From Hirsutella rhossiliensis (lineage: Eukaryota; Ascomycota; Sordariomycetes; Hypocreales; Ophiocordycipitaceae): a stretch of 64,000 nt of DNA. Positions 17,953 through 28,109 of this stretch are shown here, piece after piece (the first letter of the stretch is position 1; the number at the start of each line of letters is the position of its first letter). The notes beneath the pieces are model-generated. The model was not told the origin of the DNA and made no database searches. It worked only from the letters and a program-made list of their open reading frames with translations. The translations under genes were made by a program, and so were the position numbers. The stretch covers positions 62,001 through 126,000 of the forward strand of contig NW_025408690.1 of the NCBI RefSeq assembly GCF_020360975.1. The letters run 5' to 3'.

Positions 17953-20900
17953 ATGGCGGACAGTCCTGCAGGGAAGCTAGGCGAGGCGGCCGCTCACCGT
18001 GGAGCCTGTTCGTTGTCAGTCGAGGATGGAGAAGAGGGTAGGAACGGGGGAGTGCCTGTTTCGGGGTGCGGAGATGATACAGGGCAACTCCGAGAAGGGC
18101 ACGGAGCACGGGAGACAAGGTTGGGGCGGTTCGGGAGATACAGATCAGTGGCGAATGAAGCATTAACGTTCCGGCTGATTCAGCCTAAGCAGTCTGCGGT
18201 CGAAGAAACCGCATGGAGAAAGCATGCAGAGGCGATCGCAAAGTCACTGCCGAGAAGACCGCCGCGAGGCGGTTTGCGGTCAAGCAGAGCACGGAAGTCC
18301 GTAATTTGGTCAGCAGCGGAAATTCCGCGCAACGTCAGTCACCGAGTCCGCTTCCGAGGTTCGTGTTGCCTACAGAACGTGGAGACCAGGGGCAGTGGGC
18401 TCTAACAGTCCACCCCTTCATCGGCCGTTTTGCCCCAGGAGAGGGTCCTGAAGGTGACGGGCAGGGAGATAAGGCGGCGACCGGCGGTGTCCCGGGTGTT
18501 CGTTCGAAAGGGACCGACGCTCCGACCTATCCAGCCCAAGGATACGACTTTCCAAGACCTAAGACGAACGGCGCAATTTGCAGCATCGATTGCATGGGGT
18601 TTGCCCAAGCTCCGTCGGGGACCGGTTCGGCGGCCAAGGGCACAGGTGGGTGTGGACGATGGCGCAGCAGAGGCAGCGGACGGCTCGCTGCGCGGACAGA
18701 GGCAGTCCGGAGGCTGAGAAGAGAGCCCGTCTTCCTAGCCGGGATGGGCGCCCGATAAAACAGGTCCGAAGTGGAATCGGAAGGCATAGGAGACGGGAGC
18801 TGCAGGCCGAAGACCTGGCGAGTGTGCTGCGCTTTTTGGAGGAAGACTTTGCCTTGAAGGAGAGATTGTCTAACGATCAGACGTGGTGCACGCCAATACC
18901 GCTCGAGAGGAAGGTGTCGACGGTGCGAGACTTCTATCAGGCGTTCCACGATGCGAGCACGTTGCCGATACGGACCTGCATGGTGTGCTACCGCAAGTGT
19001 ACGAGAGGAGAGTTGAGGGAGATTACATGGGATCATTGACTGTCAAGTTGCGTACCAAAGGGCGGCCGCTCACCATTTTCATGCCGGAGTTGCTTTCCTG
19101 AGGGCGAGTCCGTGTCGGTGTGCGCCGAGTGTGGCCGATGCCTGGCGCGCAGGAGCCTGTCGCCGGCGATCCACCTTCACAGTCGCCTTGGCTGCGAGCA
19201 CATGTTCCCGATGAGCTCAAGGACTGACGCCGGTCGAAGAGAAGCTCATCTCGCTGAACTCATGTTACGGGTTTGTCACGAGATATAGCATTCCGGGCGG
19301 GCAGAGGCAGAGCGTGAAGTATCCGAGGCATGTCAGGGCCACATCACGGTGTTTCCGAACAATGTGCAGGAGCTGGCCACAAAGTGCTCCCGCACCCCTT
19401 TGCAAGCACTGGACGAGATCCACATCTCGTGGCAGGGCGCGGAGAAGCCGGCACCGAGCGACCTGTCGAGTCTCTTGTCGGTGAGGCGGCGGGTGGTCGA
19501 GAGGGCCCTTGTCTGGCTGAAGCGGAACAACCCCACTACGCCGAGATCGAGATCGACGCGGCGGAGATGGAGAGCTGGGGACTCGATACACGGGGTACCG
19601 TCGTCGGTGTGCGATCGTATGGAGCGGAACGAGCCGTCTGGGGGAGAAAGCGCGGACGGCGCACGTTGTGCCGCCCACGGAACGCGCCATGGACGAGGAG
19701 GGCCGGTGGAGATCGAGGAGCTCTTCGCCCTGCTCAACCAAGGACAAGAAGCCGGCGGCCAGGGTGAAGGTCACGGGCCCAACGGAGAAGGCGCGGTTCG
19801 CGATGGAAGTGACGCCTGCCCCGACCAGAACGTTCCAGCGATCAACGAGGTGACGTCTTCTGGCATGTTCGCGCTCGACGGACCGCCAGACGTCGCGGAC
19901 GTGGAGAAGCTGCAGTTTGCCTGTGACGCTGTTGGTGAAGGTGCCGACGACGGCCGTGCGGGCCCGAGAGCGTGGGTCGGGTCCCTAGCCGGGGGGGTTC
20001 GGGGGCGTGGCGACGGTGGTTGTGAGCCATACATCCGGGTTTCGCGGGGGGGTGAGTTTACCGATTCCTTTGAGGCGTCCTTCTTTGCCAGGACGTTCCC
20101 GACCCTGTTCCCATTTGGCGTTGGGGACCAAGGCTGGTTGAAGAGACCATGGTCGACGCGGGAAGGTCACGGCCAACTTGCGAGGCAGGGCTGTCGAGGC
20201 AGAGGCGGCCGCGGAGACCCGTATCGTCTCGAAGCTTGAACCTTCAGGCGTGGGCCGAGATCGTGCTCCGGCGCCATGGTGGTCGATTTGCACTGCACCA
20301 CATCTTCGCATTTCTCGTCTTCAACATGGGGTGCGGTCGAGGAACCGCCGGGTCAGCATGTTGAGTGTGGGAGGAAGAACTTCCGCAAGGTAGAGCGCAT
20401 CGTGCGTTCGATGACCACAGAAAGGCTAGCGGCGGCGAGGGTCGAGTTGGAGAGCTCGGGTAAGACGACCGATGGTGACGTGAAGGAGCTTCTCAGGAGC
20501 CTCTCGCTTTACGGCCACCGGCAGCCCATGTCGAGAGAGTCCGTCTCAATATGCGGCGGAAAATCCAGTCGCTCATCGTCGGATATGGCGTGCCGGCCAT
20601 CTGGTTCACCATCAACCCGAACGACATTACGAACCCGGTGAAGCTGCGACTGGCGGCATACCGCACACGCGATCCCGACGCGGCCGAGGAGTTCTTAGAA
20701 GGCCTTGGGGATGCGTATAAGCGGGCACGGCTGGCGATATCGGATCCCATGAGCTCGGCCGTGTTCTTCCACCGCGAGATGAAGCTGTTCTTCGATCATT
20801 ACGTGAAGGTCGGTGAAGAGTCGGTATTCGGGCGCATCGGCAAGTACTATGGCGCCGTGGAGACGAACGAACGAGGGCGCTTCATGTTCACGGCTTGCTC

Positions 20901-21011
20901 TGGCTGCACGGGAACGCGCATCTCAGCTCGATGCTTGCCGACATCCACGGGGAGGATCAGGCGGCGTATCGCGAGCGAATCGTCCGATACATCGATAGCG
21001 TCTTCTCAGAG

Positions 21012-21097
21012 GTAAGAATGCCTACCTAAGATGTGCCACCGGGAGCCTGAAGTACTCTTCTGATGGCCAAGTGGGGCCGGGTTGACGTGCAAGGCAG
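21012..21097 (+). other. RepHel intron 1, unit A
   Basis: GAG|GTAAGA donor at 21012, GTTGAC branch site near 21081, GGCAG acceptor ending at 21097, then GATCTGGACCAGG. The same position is interrupted in B, C and D; without removal no frame continues. 86 bp. Confidence 0.82.
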
Positions 21098-22150
21098 GAT
21101 CTGGACCAGGAAAGTTTTGCGCCGTGCAAGCGGAGCGATCTGTGACGGGCGGTATTGGTTCCCTGCTGGACAACGCCGCGCAGTTCTCGGCCGCGTTTAT
21201 CGAGGAGGCCAACTTCTGTGCCGGCGCGACGCAGGTGCACACGCATAGCCCGACCTGTGTGAAGTACTCCTTGGGCAAAGGAGGGCGGAAGGGGACCTCT
21301 GCCGGTTCAAGGCGCCATGGAGGTTAGTCGACAAGACCGCCCTCACGGCAGACGGGGTGCTGCAGATCCGGAGGACACACAGCATGGTCAATCGATGGAA
21401 CGAGGCTATTGCTGTCGGGCTCCGGCACAACCATGATATTTCCTTCATTGCGACGCAGCGCAAGACAATGGCCCTCATCTATTATGTCACGAACTACGCG
21501 ACCAAGGTGGAGGACCCGGTGTGGAAGCGTGTGGCGGCCGCGGCCGAGCTCCTGGCCGCCTCAACAGGTGATGGCACGGCCAACGGAGGGCGGGACGGTG
21601 GCGGAGACGCTGCCACCGATGACCCTGTCAAGGGAACAGGACGCGACAGTTCCTGATGAGAGTGGCGAACCGCGTGTTCACGGAGCGTCCGCTATCACAG
21701 GTCGAGGTCGTCGCTCACCTTCTCGGATATCCGGCCGAGTTCACCGACAGCAGCGCGTGGGCGTACCTGAACTGTTCTCTGCTGTACTGGGAAGTCTTTC
21801 GGCGATGGCGGCATCTCCGAGAAGCCAGTGGCGCTGCGGCTACGGATGACACCTTGGATGAGTCGGTCGTCGTCGAAGAAGAAGGCCTGAGAATCTCCCA
21901 CGTCGAGGCGTACCAGCACCGGGAGAGCTGCTGAAAGGCCTATGCCTGTATGACTACATATCGATCGTCAGACTGAAACGCATCGGCAACGACGAGAGCT
22001 GGGCGGCAGGGAGATGTCTTTCGAGGATGGATGGGCGCCGGGACGACGCTGGGTTCAGGTGCTCAGGCGGCCGGGCAAGCACGCTACCGTCTGCCTCGAC
22101 GGCTACCTGAGCAAGGACTTCACCTACGATGACGAGTCGTGCTACCGGAG

Positions 22151-22211
22151 GTGTGTATGGCAACTGCTCTGTCAGCGGGCATTATCGGAGAGGCTAACCC
22201 ACCCCCTGAAG
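22151..22211 (+). other. RepHel intron 2, unit A
   Basis: CGGAG|GTGTGT donor at 22151, GGCTAAC branch-like site, TGAAG acceptor ending at 22211, then GGCAGCCGTGCAGCATC, coding for AVQHLALFVPW. 61 bp. Position conserved in all four units. Confidence 0.75.
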
Positions 22212-24646
22212 GGCAGCCGTGCAGCATCTTGCGCTGTTCGTGCCGTGGGAGTCCTTCCTGGGCGAAGGAACAGGTGAGATCAACAGCATCTGGGCGCGGG
22301 CTCGAGACGCTATGGCCCCGAGAATATCATGTCTCGTCGACAACGTGCAGCTGCTTCGACGATCCGCCGAAGACGCAAAACGCGACGCCAAGCAATGGGC
22401 AGCCTCGTCCGGCGATGGCGACCCGACGGTCGCACACGTCGAGGAGGGTGGAGCAGGCGAGGCGGGCGCGGAGTCTGCAGCGACATATCAGCCCAACAGC
22501 ATCGGAGACGCAACGCGGCTCATCGACGTCGTCCGAGGTGCAGTGGGAGCGAATCAGGTGACGGCCAAGTCGCCGGAGCTCATGGCAATGATACAGCAGC
22601 TCTGTCGGTTTCAGCAATCGGCGCTGCGCTCGACGGCCGAGCTCGAGGCCACGGCGCTGATCGAACGAGGAGAGGCGGTTAAGCATGCCAGGGCGGGTAT
22701 TTTCCGGGGCCGCACTACCGCCGCAGGATCAGGTCAAGGCTATCAAGTCGCAGCAGGTAAGTGCCTCGAAGGAGAGGGAGAGGATGATCCAAGGGATACA
22801 AAGCACGCCCGCCGCCTGGGAAAGCGATCGCCGCGCAGCGTTGCGAAGGGTGATGACCGGTTTCGGGGAGGACGAGGTCGAAATGACGATGGCCGACTCC
22901 GACGAGACCGCTATCGACGCAGGGGCGGGAATGGACGTTCAGTTTGGCCCATCAACCTCCTCCTCGCGGCGGGCAAGGTGTTGGCAACACGGCTGACGCT
23001 GAACAAGAGGCAGTCCATCGCTTTTCTGATAATATGCCGCCAGCTCGATTTGATGCAGCAGACCGACGGGGCGATGCCTGCCAGCTGCGCCAGTTCGTCG
23101 GTGGCGAGGGCGGTACCGGCAAGTCGCGAATCATCGAGGCACTCGTCGAGCTGTTCAGTAAAAGAGCCTTTCGAATCGTCTGCTGATCACGGCGACGTCG
23201 GGGACTGCGGCGGCGCGGATCAACGGCATCACGATCCACTCCGCCTGCGGGTTCACTAAAGACCAAGGGCGGGGGCGCGAACATGGTCAAAGACCTTGAC
23301 GGGGTGCGGCTGCCGAAACAGGCGGAGCGGTTCATCCACGGCCAGTCTCGAATGGATTGGCAGGAGAAGGATGTGCTCGTCATCGACGAGGTGAGCATGC
23401 TCGGGGCGCGGACGCTGCACGCCGTGAACGAGCGGCTTCGCCGGCTTCGCGGATCGCGGCAAGATTTCGGGGGGATCCCCATCGTCCTCTTCTGCGGAGA
23501 TTTTCAGCAGTTCCGGCCGGTCAAGAGAGGTCGATCGTCCTGCCTAGCGCGGCCATCTCGTGGGACGTAGACAACTCGTTCAAGGCCGAGCAGCGTCACC
23601 AGCACGACAAAGCGCACGCACTGTGGAAGAGGTTCACGACGGTCGTCATGCTGGACGAGCAGATGCGCGCCGCCGGCGACCCGGAGCTGCAGAGGCTGCT
23701 GAAGCGGATCCGTCTAGGCGTGCAGGATCGGACGGATCTAAACCTCCTCAACTCAAGGTGCTACCGGGAGGAAGGCGGATCCCTTGGGAGACGGGCATCA
23801 CCGTGGTGACGCCGCTCAATAGGAATCGGTGGAACCTGAACATGGAGGCGAGCCTGGCGTTCCGGGTCCAGCAGCGGTCGACGATGCGCATTTTCATCTC
23901 CGAGCACAAGTGGAAGGAGGAGCTGCCGACGGAGGAAGAGGCGATCATGATACTCAACCAGGGCGACGATAGCGCGATCCCGGTGCCGGCCGTCTTCATG
24001 TTCGTGGCCGGGATGCCCATCGTCGTGAACCACAACACCCACCAGGGGCTGAAGCTAGTGAACGGCGCGAGCTACTCGGCGGTGGAGGTCATTGTCGACA
24101 AGGCGTACCCGGGGCATCGGATCTCGGCCGATATGACGATCCACTTCGGGCCGCCGGCGGGGATCATTCTCGAATCGGAGACGACGAGATATCTCCACTT
24201 CGTCGGGATGCCGCCGGGCACGATCTTGTTGACACCCATGACCGTTAAGATACAGTGCCAGCGAAAAAGGCCGTGGCAACGCAACGACGTCAGCCGAAAG
24301 GGTTTGCCGTGCGCAGCAGCGTTCGCGTGCACGGACTACAAGGTGCAGGGCAAAACGCTGGAGCGCGTGGCCCTCGAGCTGCGAGGACACGGACGACGAA
24401 GATGGATGGAACGGTGGTGCCCTCGCAGTGCGACCCGTACGGCCTGTACGTGCAGCTATCGCGCTGCCGAACTCTAGACGGCATCATGCTCGTGTCAAGG
24501 TGCGGGACAGAGACTTGGTGGGCAACCGGGTCCCCGAGGAGATGACTGCCGCACAGGCCAGGCTCGAGGTACTGAGCGAGAGGACCGTTGAGGAGGCGTT
24601 GCGCTGGCTGGACGGTGATGCTGAAGAGTCAAGGCGGCCGCGCTAG

Positions 24647-24865
24647 GTGACGCGATGAAGAGTTCGGCAGGCGGGAAGAGTCGGCAGGCGGCAGACAGGG
24701 TGGGAGGCGCCTAGTGGTGGGATAAGGCACGCGAAAAGGCAACAGAAGCCGGGGGAAGGGCAGCGACCAACGAGGAGGGAGGCAAGGAGGACCAATCACA
24801 AGGGACCAATCAAGGGCGGAGAACTTTTGGGGAGAGGGCGGGGTCTGCGGGGCACGTTATTAGAC
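24647..24865 (+). repeat. 3' tail of unit A with reiterated CCAAT-type motifs
   Basis: GCGACCAACGA at 24763, GACCAATCA at 24790 and GACCAATCA at 24804, followed by GGGCGG. The same words recur in the tails of B and C. Possible iterons or 3'-end recognition sites. No gene. Confidence 0.5.
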
Positions 24866-24870
24866 GAGGG

Positions 24871-24923
24871 GAAGGCTCGCCAGCCGCGGCTCGCGCAAAG
24901 AGGCCTTTCGGAACGAAAGTTGG
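24871..24923 (+). repeat. 5'-terminal motif of unit B
   Basis: GGAAGGCTCGCC, palindrome AGCCGCGGCT, GCGCAAAGAGGC, then a perfect hairpin CTTTCG-GAA-CGAAAG. Nearly identical to 14891-14943. It is followed to 25400 by short AGTTGGCGACAGGAGA-like repeats without a gene. Confidence 0.6.
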
Positions 24924-25400
24924 CGATGGCGACAGGAGAAAGTCGGCGAGAGGAGAGAGTTGGCGACAGGAGATAGGAGACAGGGAAGTGAGAGGAAGAC
25001 AGGAAGAAGAGTGAGATAAGAGATATGAGATGGAGATCCGGCGAGAGACGTAGAGCATTATCGTGAGTGAAATCGAGACAGAGCGTCAGAGAGGCAGCCT
25101 AGGCCGCTGCAAGGGAGATTTTGCTTTGCAAAGGCGCAAAGGGCGTGGAGAGGCGGCAGGGGTGAAGAGAGTTGTGGGTGGGTAATGCATGTGTGGGAGT
25201 GGAAGGCTCTGAGGATTTACAGGTGCTATAAGTGGTGGATATAAACAGAATAAGGAGTATATTGGAGAAGTTTTGACTGGATTGTCTTTGTGAAAAGGAG
25301 AGCAAGAGGAGAAGGAAATATCCCATTAGGGCCTTTCGCACTTGAGTTTGAGGATGATGAAACATGTTCCTTGTCATGTTGTGTTGTTTCGTTCGTTGCT

Positions 25401-26812
25401 TTACAGAATATTCTTGGGCGGATGTCGGGCGCGGTGCGGTCGGGAAGAGATTGACGCCGGAGGTCTGATAGGGCCAGAGGCGGATGTGGCTGGGTGATTG
25501 ACTGGCTCGGTGTCCGTCTCTGAGTCTCCGGGGTCTTCGTGGGACAGAAGGGAGGAAGTGTCGGATTTGGCGGGGCCTCGACTATCACAGGCGGCGACTA
25601 TGGTGGAAATTTCTGGAGAAAGTCGCGGTCTCTTGGTTGGGGTTTGGTCGGGATCGGGCAATGACCGCTTTGATGTCATCATAAGGATCGACTGACCTAG
25701 ATGCAGGCGGCGTGGGAGGCGCCGCTTGGGGCGGCATTGCGTTTTTGGTAGAGGTAAACCTGGCCAACGCATCGCTATAGTCCGAGGGTTGCCGACTGAG
25801 CCCTTGGGTGTCGTCGGCAGTAGCTGTGTCGCAGAAGCCTGGTTGGACATGGCCCTGTCAAGGAAAGTCCATGTATCGGGGACGACGATGAAGATATAGT
25901 CTTGCTCGAAGGCCGGGGCATGTGTCATGATCTGGTGATCGAGTAAGCCGGCGATTTTGCCCGTGCAGGTGAGGAGAGCGTTCGGCTGGAACTGGCTATC
26001 GCGCCTCTCGGTCATCTTCTTGCATAGGAGGTCAAGGATTGGCGTGAATGGGAAGATGACGAAAAGTTGAAAGGGATGAAAGCCCTTGAAGGGTGTTTTG
26101 CCCGGAATCCCAGGACAGATAAAGGTCGAGAGCTGGACAAAGCCGCAACAGCTCAGCTGGGTGTCGTCAAGGGCCGCAGCCGAGTTTCCATGCAGAAGGT
26201 CGCGGCCGGAACCGATGACAGGTCCCGTGAAGGAGACAATGGGTTGTATCGCTGGGAAGGCATCCGCCGAGCCGAGGGTGCGAGGGATGACTCTGTGGCC
26301 ATCGTCAGAGATGGTAGTGGTGACGGAGGTCTGGAGCATACACCTACGGCTGGTAGCTGTGGTCGCGGACGATGAGAGCCGGGATGGTGTATTCTGTAAT
26401 GTTGTCATCCTCCGACTCGAAGCTATCACGTCGCTCGATTTCCACGTCAGGGCAAAGGGATGAACACGGCCGACCATAAAGAACCACTGCTCGGTCCATT
26501 CCGAGGGGATTATCTGTTGGTTGTATATGGAAATATTAAGGCTCAAGAAGATGCAGGTCGATGGATTGTCAGGATCTGACCGGATTGCTGCATACTCTGG
26601 AGTCGACAGCCATGAGGGCGTTGGAAGGAAGACCCTCGCTAGGGTTTCTGCGTTGAGCCCTTTGACACGATGCTCATTCTGGTAGGCGAACCTAGACGGG
26701 CAGCCGGGCTGGACAAAGGCCATCATGGACATGTCGGCGCCAGCATTTTCCTGGCTGTCAAGAGGTTGCCGCGGGAGGACGAGGTATCGACGTTGAGCTG
26801 GGAGGCCGACAT
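25401..26812 (-). CDS. Helitron accessory protein, unit B (unknown family, OB-fold-like)
   Basis: The best preserved copy: 443 codons are open from MSMMAFVQPGCPSRF (26732) to the stop at 25401. The likely true start is the ATG at 26812, with a frame change before 26732. Conserved blocks: EHRVKGLNAETLARVFLP, SLNISIYNQQIIPSEWTEQW, CCGFVQLSTFICPGIPGK, LLCKKMTERRDSQFQP, LTCTGKIAGLLDHQIM, DYIFIVVPDTWTFLDRAM and the nuclear-signal-like PTKRPRLSPE; the C-terminus is HPPKNIL. The open frame also reads through a conserved intron (26293-26347), so part of it is intronic. Some blocks just before the intron are shifted relative to other units. No named family recognised; a nuclear DNA-binding helper of RepHel is the working guess. 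Confidence 0.75.
26293..26347 (-). other. Intron in accessory gene B
   Basis: Minus strand: YQP codons, GTAGGT donor at 26347, CTGACGATGGCC with a CTGAC branch site, CACAG acceptor ending at 26293. 55 bp, divisible neither by three nor by stops, so the frame stays open through it. Confidence 0.65.
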
Positions 26813-28109
26813 CGTGAGAACATGGCAGATGTGGTCACCGTGGAAGTGTAAAGGAGGGTTAGGCAGAGTAGAGGTAGGCATCCTATAAAGCAGGTTTTCT
26901 TGCTGCTCGAAAGAGGGCTCGTGGCTCGGGTCGGGGAGACTTGAGAGTCAGTGAATGCTACCTAGGTGATAGATCAGAAGCGGGGGTATGCGGGAATGAG
27001 CTGGCGAGGTTCTCGAGCAGTCTCGACCATCTGGTTCTGTGGTCGTGAGTGAAGTAGGGAGCCGGGGGTTGGAAGTTGAGTAGGGGTGATGGCTATGTTG
27101 CGAGAAGTTGGAGGTCGGCGAACGGTAAGGTTAGTGTGGGTAAGACTGCGGAGAAAGAAAGTCCAGTAGTCCCCTTCAGTGTCATCGTTGCATGGAGTAG
27201 ATAGCAAAGGGGCAATAACGAATGAGAGTGAAGGAAAGAAAGAGGTTATGGTAGTATTGCAGGACTCCCTTTGACGGTCGTCGGTAGTTGGATGGGCATT
27301 GCGTGCGGCTGAGCGAGGCGGGTGCCGACCGTGTCGAGTCTACTATTGGGACACGGTGAAGTCGGATATATGGGTCGACCTGAGGAGGAGGATGCGAGTT
27401 GGTCACGAGAACTTTCAAGAGGGTTTGCAAGTCGAGACTCCGGTGGCTAGCGACTACAAGAGGACAGGCAGGGGTCCTGGCTATCGCTTTAGCATTAAGG
27501 CCGTTGATGCGACATTGGTGCTGGCGAGGGAGCAAATCTAGAAGGGTAGTCCGGCTGCATGAGGGACGTCATGGACATGTTATCGCCGGCAGCCTTGTGG
27601 CTGTTGCTCGACGAGGCGGATTGGCGGATATTGATGGTGAACTGATGCGCAAGGTTGGTAGGATGGTGTTGGAAGGGCTGAAGAGTATGGTTTGAAGTGT
27701 GCGGCAGGCGGTTGTCGCGGCCATCTCCATGTGCCGGAGGTCGGCAGTGGCCAGGATTCGCTGGAGTGCGCAAAGAGAGCACGGCGATGGAAGGGTCGCT
27801 TTGGCAAAGCTGGGGTAGCAGGTCGCACGTGGAGACCAGGCGAGGCCGGGACGGTGGACGCACATAGATAGGCATGGTAACGGGGAATATAGAGGGTAGT
27901 ATTGCATCGCCTCGGTACCATAGGAAGCATTTTATAGGGAAGCTATAAGGAAGAAACGCCACGGCCATGAGGAAGTGATGGTTAGGAGCTTCCCATTCGG
28001 GAGAAGTAGCGTCGTCAACAAGCGAGACTGTCCAAGTGGAGGTGCTCCGGAGCCAAAGCTTTATAGCCTGTTGCCAATTTACGGCAGTCGACGTCGAGGA
28101 GGCAGCAGC
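26813..28109 (-). pseudogene. Intergenic region of unit B with a relic of a second accessory gene
   Basis: On the minus strand near 27645-27485, AAGDNMSMTSLMQPDYPSRF and, in a shifted frame, QHQCRINGLNAKAIAR align with the accessory N-terminus (DMSMMAFVQPGCPSRF and EHRVKGLNAETLAR). Sequence to about 27280 is more diverged. A TATAAA on the same strand at 27936-27931 is in place for its promoter. The remaining intergenic sequence (26815-27180) is close to that of unit A and has no gene. Confidence 0.6.

Larger units (their letters stand above)
17953..24646 (+). pseudogene. Helitron Rep-helicase (RepHel), unit A, frameshifted
   Basis: The likely start is the ATG at 17953 (MADSPAGKLGEAAA), shared with unit B. 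In order: a low-complexity N-terminal region with RPIQPK-type motifs (to 18770); ELQAEDLASVLRFLEEDF (18798); a DUF6570-like cysteine region (19000-19330); the Helitron N-terminal domain (20030-20900); the HUH codons CAT-GTT-CAC (20883-20891), out of frame here; intron 21012-21097; the two-tyrosine motif YYVTNYATK (21480-21506); intron 22151-22211; and a PIF1 helicase with Walker A GGEGGTGKS (23100-23130), VLVIDEVSML (23370-23400), FCGDFQQFRP, TDYKVQGKT and LSRCRTLDGIML. The enzyme would nick, unwind and join DNA in rolling-circle transposition. More than ten single-base frame changes break it. Stop TAG at 24644-24646. Confidence 0.9.
14884..24865 (+). mobile_element. Helitron family 2, unit A of a four-unit head-to-tail array
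   Basis: The unit begins with a palindromic motif (14891-14943) that recurs at the start of unit B. It then holds the minus-strand accessory gene (15430-16839), a relic of a second accessory gene, the RepHel gene (17953-24646) and a 3' tail with repeated CCAATCA motifs. Unit B follows at once. A and B are similar along their whole length, including intergenic parts. Ends are placed by comparing units and are accurate to perhaps tens of bases. Confidence 0.78.

Noticed and set aside
22757..22800. GTAAGT after the codons for IKSQQ in unit A, a possible third RepHel intron
   Set aside because: Unit B has ATAAGT and unit D ACGAGC at the same place, and the frame continues through it, so it is coding sequence.
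15430..28109. Long ORFs such as 17425-18405 on plus and 17274-17777 on minus as separate novel genes
   Set aside because: They mix frames of the RepHel N-terminus and the accessory-gene relic. The corresponding frames in the sister unit are broken elsewhere, so they are not conserved as written.
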